Shown here: piece by piece, positions 1-5,974 of the stretch
Position numbering within the stretch: position 1 is the stretch's first letter
Layout: each line of letters opens with the position of its first letter
Assembly: GCA_023253615.1 (NCBI GenBank)
Contig: JALRFZ010000218.1
Location: forward strand, 1 to 6,031
Origin: Verrucomicrobiales bacterium
Lineage (GTDB): Bacteria; Verrucomicrobiota; Verrucomicrobiia; Verrucomicrobiales; DEV007
Direction of reading: 5' to 3'
DNA: 6,031 nt
Position numbers and translations under genes: made by a program
Notes under the pieces: generated by a model
Database searches by the model: none
Seen by the model: the letters and a program-made list of their open reading frames with translations, nothing else
Told to the model about the DNA's origin: nothing

Positions 1-2628
1 CACTTCGACCGCCCAGAGCGCCCGACGCCGCGTGGGCGCGAGTTCCGCGAGCGCCCCGACCGAGGCGAGGCGACGCATTTCCGATTGGTCGAAGCCGGTC
101 CGCTGCCGGAAATCCTCAAGCGACACGAAAGCACGCCTTGAGCGCTCCCGCACCATCGCCCTGACATTCGCCTCACCGAGACCGAGGACATTGACGAGCC
201 CAAGCCGGATCGTGGTGTCATCGATGACCTCGCAGAGCCAGTCCGATGCGACGACACAGGGCGGGAGAAACCGCAACCCGCGCCGCTTGCCCTCCTGCAC
301 GAGGGTGGCGGGCGAATAAAATCCCATCGGCTGGTTGTTGAGGAGTCCGGTGTAGAACTCGGCGGCACGATGCACCTTCAGGTAGCTGCTCGCGTAGGCG
401 AGAAGACCGAAGCTGATCGCATGCGACTCGGGGAATCCGTAGAGGGCGAAGGATCCGATCACCCTCACGATTTTCTCCACCGCCGCGACCTCGACCCCGC
501 GCTCCTCGAGGGCCCGGCGCAGCTTCGCCTCGACCTTGCGCATACGCTCGTGCGAGCGGTGAAAGCTGAGGGCGCGCCGCAGTTCCTCGGCCTCGCTGCC
601 GCTGAAGTCGGCCATGACCATGGCCATTTTCAAAACCTGCTCCTGGAACATGGGCACGCCGAGGGTGCGCTCGAGCGTGGCCTGGAGCTTGGGATCGATG
701 TAATCGACGGGCTCGCGTCCGGCGCGCCGTTCGAGGTAGGGATGGGCGAGACCTCCCGCGATGGGACCGGGCCGCACGATCGCCACCTCGATGACGACAT
801 CGTAGAAACAGCGCGGCTGCATGCGCCGCAGGGTATTCATCTGGGCGCGGCTCTCGATCTGGAAGACGCCGATGGTGTCGGCCGAACACATCAGGTCGTA
901 GGTGGGCGTGTCGTCCTTCGGAATTTGCGCGAGATCGACGGGACGTCCCCTTTCCCCCGCGAGGCGCAGGGTATCCTGCAGCACGGCCATCATGCCGAGC
1001 CCTAACAAATCCACCTTGATGATGCCCATGTCCTCGCAATCGTTCTTGTCCCACTGGACGACGGTACGCCCCGGCATGCTCGCGTTCTCGATTGGCACGA
1101 CGGCATCGAGGGCACCCTGACAGATCACCATGCCGCCGGAATGTTGCCCGAGATGGCGCGGCAGTCCGTAGACCTGCCCGTAGAGCGTCGCGAGCGCCGC
1201 GGCGCGCGGATGTTCGGCGGTGATGCCCGATTGCGCGACCTGTTCGCTGAAGGCCAGGGTGTGCGGGTAGTCGCCGCTCGCGTAGAGATCGGAGAAGCGC
1301 GCCAGCATTTCCTCGGGGAATTCGAGGACCTTGCCGATCTCGCGCACCGCGCTGCGTCCGCGATAGGTGATCACGTTCGCCGTCATCGCCGCACCGTGGC
1401 GGCCGTAGCGCCGGTAGACTTCCTGGATGACCTGCTCGCGCCGGTCGCCGCTCGGCAGATCGAGATCAATGTCGGGCCAGGAGCGGCGCCCCTCGCTGAG
1501 GAAACGCTCGAAGAGCAGCTTCGCCCCGACCGGATCGACCGGGGTGATCCCGAGACAATAACAGACCGCGCTGTTCGCCGCGCTGCCCCGCCCCTGCACG
1601 AGGATGTCGCTCTCGCGGCAATACTTCACGAGGCTCCAGACGATGAGGAAATAGCCGCTGAAGCCGAGCCGCCCGATGAGGTCGAGCTCGCGCTTGATCT
1701 GGGTTTTCACCTCGCGCGTCGGCTTTCCATAACGCTCCTTCGCCCCCTGCCAGGTCCGCTCGGCGAGGAAACTTTCCATCGAGTGCCCCGGCGGCACCTC
1801 GTAGCGGGGAAATTCGTAGCCGAGATTCTCGAGCGAAAAATCGATCTCCTCGGCGAGGCGGCGCGTCCCGAGGATGGCCCCGGGATGATCGTGAAAAAGG
1901 GCCGCCATCTCCGCCGCGGTCTTCACGTGGCGTTCTCCGTTCACGGCGAGAAGACGGCCCGCCGCATCGAGGGTGGTGTGTTCGCGGAGGCAGGTGAAGA
2001 CATCCTGCACCTGCCGGTTTTCAGGCCGGGCGTAGCAGACGCCGTTCGTCGCGAGCAAGGGCAGCCGGTGCGCGGAGGCGAGATCGACCTTGGCCCGCAC
2101 GAGCGCCTCTTCGCCGCGGATCGCGTGGCGCTGGAGCTCGAGGTGGAGATTTCGCTCCGGGAGATGGGACTTCATCTTCACCAGGGCGGCCTCCATTCCG
2201 CGCCGGCCGTCGGCGCGCCAACCGCGCTCGAGCGGTCCCTCGGCGTCGCCGGTGAGAAAGGCGGCCGCCTCCGCGATAGACTCGAGCTCGCTCCAGCGAA
2301 TGCGGGCGGTGCCCTTCGCAGCCCGCAGTTGTGCCCGCGTGAGCAGGCGCGAGACGGCGCGGTAGCCATCGCGCGATTTCACCAACACCGGCACGACCGA
2401 TCCGTCCTCCATCGTCAGTTCCGTCCCGACGATGGCGCGGAAGCCGCTCTCCTTCGCCCGCTGGTGGAACCTGACCGAACCATAAAATCCATCGCGATCG
2501 CAGAGGGCGGCTTCGGCGAGGCCGCATTGCCCGGCCCGGTCGGCGAGCGACTCGGGCGAGGACGCGCCGCGCAAAAAGCTGAAGGCGCTGCGCAGGTGGA
2601 GTTCGCGGTAATCGGAGGGATCAATCAT
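1..2628 (-). CDS. dnaE2: Error-prone DNA polymerase DnaE2 (ImuC), C-terminus cut by window edge
   Basis: C-family DNA polymerase that performs translesion synthesis as the catalytic member of the ImuA-ImuB-DnaE2 mutasome. I translated the minus strand from the ATG at 2628; the frame is open for 876 codons to the window edge. Family members are usually about 1,000-1,100 residues, so roughly the last 150-200 (OB-fold region) lie outside. N-terminal PHP domain (about 6-200) opens with LHLRSAFSFLRGAS; the second His of an HxH metal site is Arg13, so this domain is probably degenerate, as is common in DnaE2. The polymerase core has GRGS (346-349), the catalytic pair D388/D390 in PDIDLD, and the third Asp D540 in KVDLLGLG. 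RPGPI (619-623), MFQEQV (660-665), YGFPESHAISF (730-740) and NNQPMGFYSPATLV (764-777) are DnaE-type, the last typical of DnaE2. A helix-hairpin-helix region follows (about 805-865). The start overlaps the imuB stop by 8 bases (ATGATTGA), indicating translational coupling. No frameshift or stop was found. Confidence 0.96.
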   Translation of the reverse strand, partial: MIDPSDYRELHLRSAFSFLRGASSPESLADRAGQCGLAEAALCDRDGFYGSVRFHQRAKESGFRAIVGTELTMEDGSVVPVLVKSRDGYRAVSRLLTRAQLRAAKGTARIRWSELESIAEAAAFLTGDAEGPLERGWRADGRRGMEAALVKMKSHLPERNLHLELQRHAIRGEEALVRAKVDLASAHRLPLLATNGVCYARPENRQVQDVFTCLREHTTLDAAGRLLAVNGERHVKTAAEMAALFHDHPGAILGTRRLAEEIDFSLENLGYEFPRYEVPPGHSMESFLAERTWQGAKERYGKPTREVKTQIKRELDLIGRLGFSGYFLIVWSLVKYCRESDILVQGRGSAANSAVCYCLGITPVDPVGAKLLFERFLSEGRRSWPDIDLDLPSGDRREQVIQEVYRRYGRHGAAMTANVITYRGRSAVREIGKVLEFPEEMLARFSDLYASGDYPHTLAFSEQVAQSGITAEHPRAAALATLYGQVYGLPRHLGQHSGGMVICQGALDAVVPIENASMPGRTVVQWDKNDCEDMGIIKVDLLGLGMMAVLQDTLRLAGERGRPVDLAQIPKDDTPTYDLMCSADTIGVFQIESRAQMNTLRRMQPRCFYDVVIEVAIVRPGPIAGGLAHPYLERRAGREPVDYIDPKLQATLERTLGVPMFQEQVLKMAMVMADFSGSEAEELRRALSFHRSHERMRKVEAKLRRALEERGVEVAAVEKIVRVIGSFALYGFPESHAISFGLLAYASSYLKVHRAAEFYTGLLNNQPMGFYSPATLVQEGKRRGLRFLPPCVVASDWLCEVIDDTTIRLGLVNVLGLGEANVRAMVRERSRRAFVSLEDFRQRTGFDQSEMRRLASVGALAELAPTRRRALWAVEV

Positions 2629-4138
2629 AATACCCCTCCAGACTCCAACCCTGCGGCGTTTCGACGAGGCGGAAGATCCCGTGGTTGAGCAGGGCGACGT
2701 CCCACTCGCTACGCTCCCACGATTGGCCGCGATGCCACCAGTCGCCGCCGCTCTTCCAAGGGCCATGGGCCTCGATGACGACTCCGGTGAGCCGGGCCGA
2801 CTCGACGCGGAGTGGTTTGCCTTCGCGCACCTGCACGCTGGTGCGGCAGGCGAGTGGATAACGCCGCAGGGTCGGTCCCGTGACAGGTGGTCCCGGTGGA
2901 GGCCCCTCCGTTTCGCCCAACTCCGCCGCGAGCGGGAACCGTTCGCACGCCCCGGGGCGGTGGCTGTCGATCCGGCGCGGTGATCCGATGCGGTCGGCTC
3001 CGACGATTTTTCGCATCCTTGTCAGGGTCTCGCCATGGAGGTGGCGGTTGCGGAGGCCTTTGCAAAAGAGCGGGCGCTGCGTCGCGACGGGATCGGATGG
3101 CTCGAACCGCAGCCGCAGTCCCTGGATCGCGGCCTTCATTTCCAATCCCTCGAGGGAAACGCTCGTGAGGCGGAAGAGCACCTCCTCGTCGAGACTGGGT
3201 TCGGGCAGGGCGAGACGCCGCCCCTGGAAGGTGCCGTCGGCGAAGGAGACGAGCCAATGCACCGCCGCCACGCTGCGGCCCGTCGCCGCGACACGCCCGG
3301 CGAGCGAGCCGAGAAAACGGCGCAGCAGGAAAAAGAGCGGCTCGCGCTCGTGTACCTCGTAGTCGAAATCGTGGTGCTCCTCGAAGAGTTCCTCCAGCTT
3401 CGCGAGCGCGAGGGGACGCCGCAGACGCCCCGTGAGGCGCAGCCACAGTTCCACACCCTCGTCGCCGAGTCGAGCCGCCACCTCCTCGCGCCGGAGCCGG
3501 GCGAAGGATCCGAGGGTGGCGAGCCCCCAGAGCTGGAATTTCTCCCGCAGCTTCGCCCCGCATTCGGCGACGAGAAAGGGCAGCCGATCGAGCCGGGCGA
3601 GACGATCGCCGGGGGCGAGATGCCAGACCTCGACACCCTCGTGGAGGGCGGCCTGGGCGGCGATGCGGGCGAGCGCGGGCGTCTCGCCGAGACCGACGGC
3701 GACCTCCAGTCCGGTGCGGGCGAGCCGGTCGCGGAGATGCCAGGCGCTCTCGATCCACTGATCCGGAGGCTGGGTGGAAAGATCGAGGGTGAGAATTCCG
3801 GGAGCGGTCTCCTCGATCCCCGGCACCCACCCCAGGGCGGTCTCGAGCAAAAGACGCGAGGCGGCAAGCTCGGAGGCCTCCGAGGGACGCTCCACCCGCA
3901 AGCCCGGACACCGCGCCAAGGCCTGCACCGTGGGCATGCCCGGTGCCACGCCACTGCGAGCGGCGAGGGCATTGCAACACAGCACGATCGACTGCCGCTG
4001 TGCATCATCGACGAGGGCCACCGGCAGATCGCGTCCGCCCCGCCGCTTCAACGCCTGGAGGCGAAAATCACGGCACCAGATCACCGCGTAGCCTGCCTCC
4101 GCTTTCGCAGATCTCTTTTCTCCTGCTGGCTCCTTCAT
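2621..4138 (-). CDS. imuB: ImuB, inactive Y-family polymerase-like mutasome scaffold
   Basis: Scaffold protein of the mutagenesis cassette, 505 residues, a usual length for ImuB. It is built like a Y-family polymerase: an N-terminal strand (VIWCRDFRLQAL, 19-30) where DinB has its first catalytic Asp, palm (about 17-120), a helix-hairpin-helix thumb (about 185-240) and a little finger (about 250-345). Aligned by eye to DinB, the first catalytic Asp is Trp21 and the SIDEAYLD acidic pair is Gly/Ile in APGILTLDLS (112-121), so polymerase activity is not expected; this is the norm for ImuB. QRPLF (354-358) fits the QxxLF-type sliding-clamp motif at its usual ImuB position after the little finger. 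It is followed by the family-typical IDSHRPGA (390-397). The C-terminal domain (about 443-505: HGPWKSGGDWW, WERSEWDVAL, GWSLEGYYD) is the conserved ImuB tail that I recall as DUF6504-like. Start at ATG 4138 has only AGG directly in front, a weak ribosome site; no better in-frame start fits. It lies 278 bases after imuA, a gap holding repeat element A, and overlaps dnaE2. Confidence 0.94.
   Translation of the reverse strand: MKEPAGEKRSAKAEAGYAVIWCRDFRLQALKRRGGRDLPVALVDDAQRQSIVLCCNALAARSGVAPGMPTVQALARCPGLRVERPSEASELAASRLLLETALGWVPGIEETAPGILTLDLSTQPPDQWIESAWHLRDRLARTGLEVAVGLGETPALARIAAQAALHEGVEVWHLAPGDRLARLDRLPFLVAECGAKLREKFQLWGLATLGSFARLRREEVAARLGDEGVELWLRLTGRLRRPLALAKLEELFEEHHDFDYEVHEREPLFFLLRRFLGSLAGRVAATGRSVAAVHWLVSFADGTFQGRRLALPEPSLDEEVLFRLTSVSLEGLEMKAAIQGLRLRFEPSDPVATQRPLFCKGLRNRHLHGETLTRMRKIVGADRIGSPRRIDSHRPGACERFPLAAELGETEGPPPGPPVTGPTLRRYPLACRTSVQVREGKPLRVESARLTGVVIEAHGPWKSGGDWWHRGQSWERSEWDVALLNHGIFRLVETPQGWSLEGYYD
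2633..2639 (-). promoter_or_regulatory. Ribosome binding site of dnaE2, inside the end of imuB
   Basis: On the minus strand the sequence reads TGGAGGGGTATTATG, with GGAGG six bases before the dnaE2 ATG. The motif lies within the codons for the last residues of ImuB (W-S-L-E-G-Y-Y-D). It is by far the strongest Shine-Dalgarno match at any start in the window and fixes the dnaE2 start. Together with the 8-base overlap it suggests that dnaE2 is made by ribosomes finishing imuB or re-initiating there. Confidence 0.8.
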
Positions 4139-4163
4139 CCTAAATCCGGAAGTGGTGTTCTCA

Positions 4164-4372
4164 AGCGAAGAAGGGGCGGCCTACGGAATACGCGGAAAAC
4201 ACGGAAACAAAGACTTTTTGGAAGGGGCCTGTGATGCACCCAGCACGATCCTCTTATCCTTCCTATCCCTCCTTTTCTGTGTTTTCTGTGTATTTTGCTG
4301 CCTGCGGCATCTATCTCGATCTTCAGTAATTCCGCGTTTTCCGCGTATTCCGTAGGCCGCCTCTTCCTCGCT
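4164..4372. repeat. Inverted-repeat element A between imuA and imuB
   Basis: Two 43-base arms (4164-4206 and 4330-4372) are reverse complements with three mismatches; their 32-base cores (4175-4206, 4330-4361) start GGCGGCCTACGGAA and are shared with element B near 5.8-6.0 kb. Each arm carries CGGAA three times with 9-base spacing (left arm at 4184, 4193, 4202). The 123-base interior has no gene; it holds a further degenerate copy of the arm (4275-4297) and a pyrimidine-rich plus strand. No transposase gene and no clear target duplication are visible, so this looks like a non-autonomous MITE- or REP-like element. In a minus-strand transcript the arms could form a 43-base-pair stem with one A-C mismatch and two G-U pairs. 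This element fills most of the 278-base gap; the rest of the gap (4139-4163, 4373-4416) shows no clear terminator or promoter. Confidence 0.85.
4275..4297. repeat. Degenerate third copy of the CGGAA arm inside element A
   Basis: The plus strand here reads TTCTGTGTTTTCTGTGTATT followed by TTG. Aligned without gaps to the start of the right arm (4330-4352) it matches 17 of 23 bases, and all six differences are C in the arm and T here. It keeps the 9-base periodicity. It may be an older arm copy worn by C-to-T change, or a member of a related repeat family. Confidence 0.5.
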
Positions 4373-4416
4373 CGATTGTAGGCCCCCTCCTCGTTTCCAA
4401 GTTCATACCCATTCCC

Positions 4417-5124
4417 TCACCCGGCCATGCGCCGTTCCCCGCAATCGCGACGTCCGGCATTTTCCCCTGCCCCGCCTTCGACCCGGCGGAATGCCAGTGA
4501 AGTCACGATCGTCTCGCGATCCTGATGGAGCGATTCCAGCCCGAGCGTGGTGACGAGTTCGAGCCGGTCCTTTGCCACCGCCGTGACGGGTCCGCGGGCA
4601 AGGATCACCCCCACCGCCTCGCGTTCGCGCATCTGCCCGACGAGACGCTGCCACTGCGCGGGACGCACCGCGCGCCAATCCTCGGGCGTGCAATCGCGGC
4701 CATCGAGGAAAAACCAGCGGTAGTTCTCATCGCGCGCCGCCACATCCCACACCGCCACCGCCTGCGCCGCCGAATCGCAGCCGACCCAGAGGAGGGACTC
4801 GAGATCGCGCTCGGGGAAACTCTCGACCGAGAAACCGCTCCCGACATCAAGGAGGATCGCGTATTGCCCCGCCTGCCGGGCCCGGGCGAGGAGGCTGGCG
4901 AGGACGAGTCCCCCGCCCCGCGACGGCCCCGGCACGTGGATCTCGGTGAGACGGCCACGCTTGAAACCGCCGCCGAGGATCGCATCGAGCCCGGCCAAGG
5001 TCGTCGCCTCCTCGGGATCTCGACGCGCGCATTCCTCGAGAAACTCGGTGCCGGACCGCACCTTGCCCCCGAGTTCGCGGCGCAGCGCCGCGAGAGCAGC
5101 CAGTTTGTCGGAGGGGTCGGGCAT
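4417..5124 (-). CDS. imuA: ImuA, RecA-like accessory protein of the mutasome
   Basis: 235-residue RecA-like protein, first gene of the cassette. ImuA proteins are needed with ImuB and DnaE2 for damage-induced mutagenesis, and are thought to bind ImuB. Visible RecA-like order: a lead helix (DKLAALAALRREL, 6-18), TGLDAIL-type entry seen here as LAGLDAILGGGFKRGRLTEI (43-62), the P-loop position, strand YAILLDVGSGF (88-98), LLWVGCDSAAQAV (111-123), then strand RWFFLDGRD (136-144) and VGVILARGP (171-179). The P-loop reads GPSRGGG (66-72): the Lys-Ser/Thr of a Walker A motif is missing, so ATP hydrolysis is doubtful. Start at ATG 5124 is the only Met before the conserved part; there is no Shine-Dalgarno match (CAACCCCC precedes it), so translation may start from a short or absent leader. 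The LexA-like operator lies 13-26 bases upstream. Assignment rests on fold pattern plus position before imuB-dnaE2; sequence alone is divergent. Confidence 0.88.
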   Translation of the reverse strand: MPDPSDKLAALAALRRELGGKVRSGTEFLEECARRDPEEATTLAGLDAILGGGFKRGRLTEIHVPGPSRGGGLVLASLLARARQAGQYAILLDVGSGFSVESFPERDLESLLWVGCDSAAQAVAVWDVAARDENYRWFFLDGRDCTPEDWRAVRPAQWQRLVGQMREREAVGVILARGPVTAVAKDRLELVTTLGLESLHQDRETIVTSLAFRRVEGGAGENAGRRDCGERRMAG

Positions 5125-5136
5125 GGGGGTTGAATC

Positions 5137-5150
5137 TGTTTTTGAGAACA
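5137..5150 (-). promoter_or_regulatory. Probable LexA (SOS) operator of imuA
   Basis: The minus strand reads TGTTC-TCAA-AAACA, nine of ten defined bases of TGTTC-N4-GAACA, the palindrome I recall for Verrucomicrobia LexA. With one more base on each side it is also CTGT-N8-ACAG (5136-5151), the core of the E. coli-type SOS box, on the same centre. It starts 13 bases upstream of the imuA ATG and overlaps the predicted -10 element, where a repressor would block initiation. An SOS operator is what is expected for an imuA-imuB-dnaE2 cassette. Confidence 0.82.
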
Positions 5151-5176
5151 GTATTTCAAACGAACAGAAACCGCAA
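5148..5176 (-). promoter_or_regulatory. Predicted sigma70-type promoter of imuA
   Basis: Minus strand: TTGCGG (5171-5176) as -35, a 17-base spacer, and TACTGT (5148-5153) as -10. The -35 matches TTGACA at four of six positions and the -10 matches TATAAT at three, a weak promoter in line with a repressed stress gene. The LexA-like box overlaps the -10 and the likely start point. Only about 70 bases separate the amidase stop from imuA, so the promoter has to lie here unless the amidase transcript reads through. No terminator is evident after the amidase. Confidence 0.45.
5153..5166 (-). promoter_or_regulatory. Possible second, weaker LexA-like site
   Basis: Just upstream of the main box the minus strand reads TGTTC-GTTT-GAAAT, eight of ten defined bases of TGTTC-N4-GAACA: one perfect half-site and a worn second half. 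Its centre is 16 bases from that of the main box, and it lies in the spacer between the predicted -35 and -10. It could be an auxiliary or vestigial operator, or chance in an AT-richer promoter. Confidence 0.35.
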
Positions 5177-5196
5177 GCCGGATGCCGGATTTTTTC

Positions 5197-5877
5197 CTAG
5201 GGTGCCGCTTCCGCAAAGGCCCGCGCGATCGCCGCCTTGCCTTCCGTCTCAAACCACTTTTGCAGACTCTTACCGGGGCAATCCGTCGCCGCGACCATCT
5301 GATGGGTCGTGACCGCGTCGGGCTTCAAGCCGTGCGCGCGCAGGCGCTCCACCACAAAATCCACCAGAACCGCTCGCGTGGTTTCCGAAGGGAGCCGCTC
5401 CATGAAATCGCCGAGGACACAGACCAGGAGCCGCCCCTCGAGATCGTAGCGCGTGCCGCTGTCGCCCGCATGGCCGGGCTCGCGTCCCGCGTAGAGCGTG
5501 CCCTCCGCGCCAACAAAATAATGGTAGGCGATCTCGCCCCAGCCCTTCTCGTCGCGGTGAAAACGCCGGATGCCGCGCAGCCTCGCCCGCTCCATCGCCG
5601 CGGGTTCGTTCGGGGTCTGGGTATGGTGCAGCACGATCGAGAAAACCGGCTTGCCGTGCTTCTTCATCTTCGCCACATCGGATTCTCCGCCGTCCGGATC
5701 CCAGATCGCGCGCGACACCACCGGCATGGCCTTTTCCTCCGCGCTGCCCGCCATCGTGAAGAGCAGACCCAAGAGGGTCAAGCCGGGCACCAGACCCTGT
5801 TGAATAGGCGGCCTACGGAAGACGCGGAAAACACGGAATGAAGACAAATGAAGAAGGGAATCGATTACCGGTTTCAT
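5197..5877 (-). CDS. N-acetylmuramoyl-L-alanine amidase (Amidase_2/PGRP family), probably exported
   Basis: Zinc amidase that would cut the bond between N-acetylmuramic acid and L-alanine in peptidoglycan. Numbering from ATG 5877 (227 residues): IVLHHTQTP (81-89) gives the first zinc His (H84); GEIAYHYFVG (114-123) has the conserved Tyr (Y118); THQMVAATDCPG (191-202) gives His192 and Cys200, matching the His...Cys ligands of T7 lysozyme and PGRPs. A hydrophobic run (LTLLGLLFTMAGSA, about 33-46) with a plausible AGSA|EE cut looks like a signal peptide, so action in the periplasm or outside is inferred. The start is uncertain: the frame continues open to an ATG at 5961, and GTG 5790 would also keep the signal peptide but leave no positive charge before it. 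The chosen start lies inside element B, so residues around FRVFRVFRRP are encoded by a repeat arm. Stop TAG at 5197. No evident functional link with the downstream mutagenesis cassette. Confidence 0.88.
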   Translation of the reverse strand: MKPVIDSLLHLSSFRVFRVFRRPPIQQGLVPGLTLLGLLFTMAGSAEEKAMPVVSRAIWDPDGGESDVAKMKKHGKPVFSIVLHHTQTPNEPAAMERARLRGIRRFHRDEKGWGEIAYHYFVGAEGTLYAGREPGHAGDSGTRYDLEGRLLVCVLGDFMERLPSETTRAVLVDFVVERLRAHGLKPDAVTTHQMVAATDCPGKSLQKWFETEGKAAIARAFAEAAP

Positions 5878-5959
5878 GAGACGTGCATCCCAAAAGGAAC
5901 AACCACGAAAATCGCAGGGCACTTGCCTTCCGCGTTTTCCGCGTCTTCCGTAGGCCGCC
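5807..5959. repeat. Inverted-repeat element B upstream of and into the amidase gene
   Basis: Arms 5807-5838 and 5928-5959 are reverse complements at 31 of 32 bases, both outward ends reading GGCGGCCTACGGAA. The arms match the core arms of element A except for one base each, and the two changes are compensatory (T:A in A, G:C in B: left 4189/5821, right 4347/5945). The 89-base interior is unlike that of element A and contains the likely amidase start at 5877. The left arm is read through by the amidase frame. The flanking bases (GAATA on the left, ATTTC on the right) show no target duplication. The 15 bases between the right arm and the AraC-type stop hold nothing recognisable. Confidence 0.85.
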
Positions 5960-5974
5960 ATTTCTTTTCGCCGA

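Noticed and set aside
1141..2688. Long plus-strand open frame of 515 codons
   Set aside because: It is antisense to dnaE2, whose minus-strand translation is conserved throughout. The product is low-complexity, rich in E, R, A and G, as expected of an open antisense frame in GC-rich DNA, and it resembles no family I know.
2621..4138. Active DinB/UmuC polymerase in place of ImuB
   Set aside because: The catalytic acidic residues are replaced (Trp21, and Gly/Ile for the Asp-Glu pair), and the C-terminal tail and neighbours are those of ImuB.
3035..4234. Plus-strand open frame of 399 codons
   Set aside because: Antisense to imuB with the same low-complexity composition, and it runs on into repeat element A. 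imuB on the other strand has clear family motifs.
4152..4355. Small plus-strand frame across element A
   Set aside because: It is made up almost wholly of the repeat arms and interior; its FCVFCVFC and RFPRIP strings come from the CGGAA periodicity.
5171..5200. Possible plus-strand terminator (CCGG-ATG-CCGG then six T)
   Set aside because: The stem is only four pairs, and no plus-strand gene ends there. On the minus strand, after the amidase, there is no T-run following a stem.
5802..5964. Target-site duplication around element B
   Set aside because: The bases next to the arms (GAATA and ATTTC) do not match, and the flanks of element A do not match as a direct duplication either.
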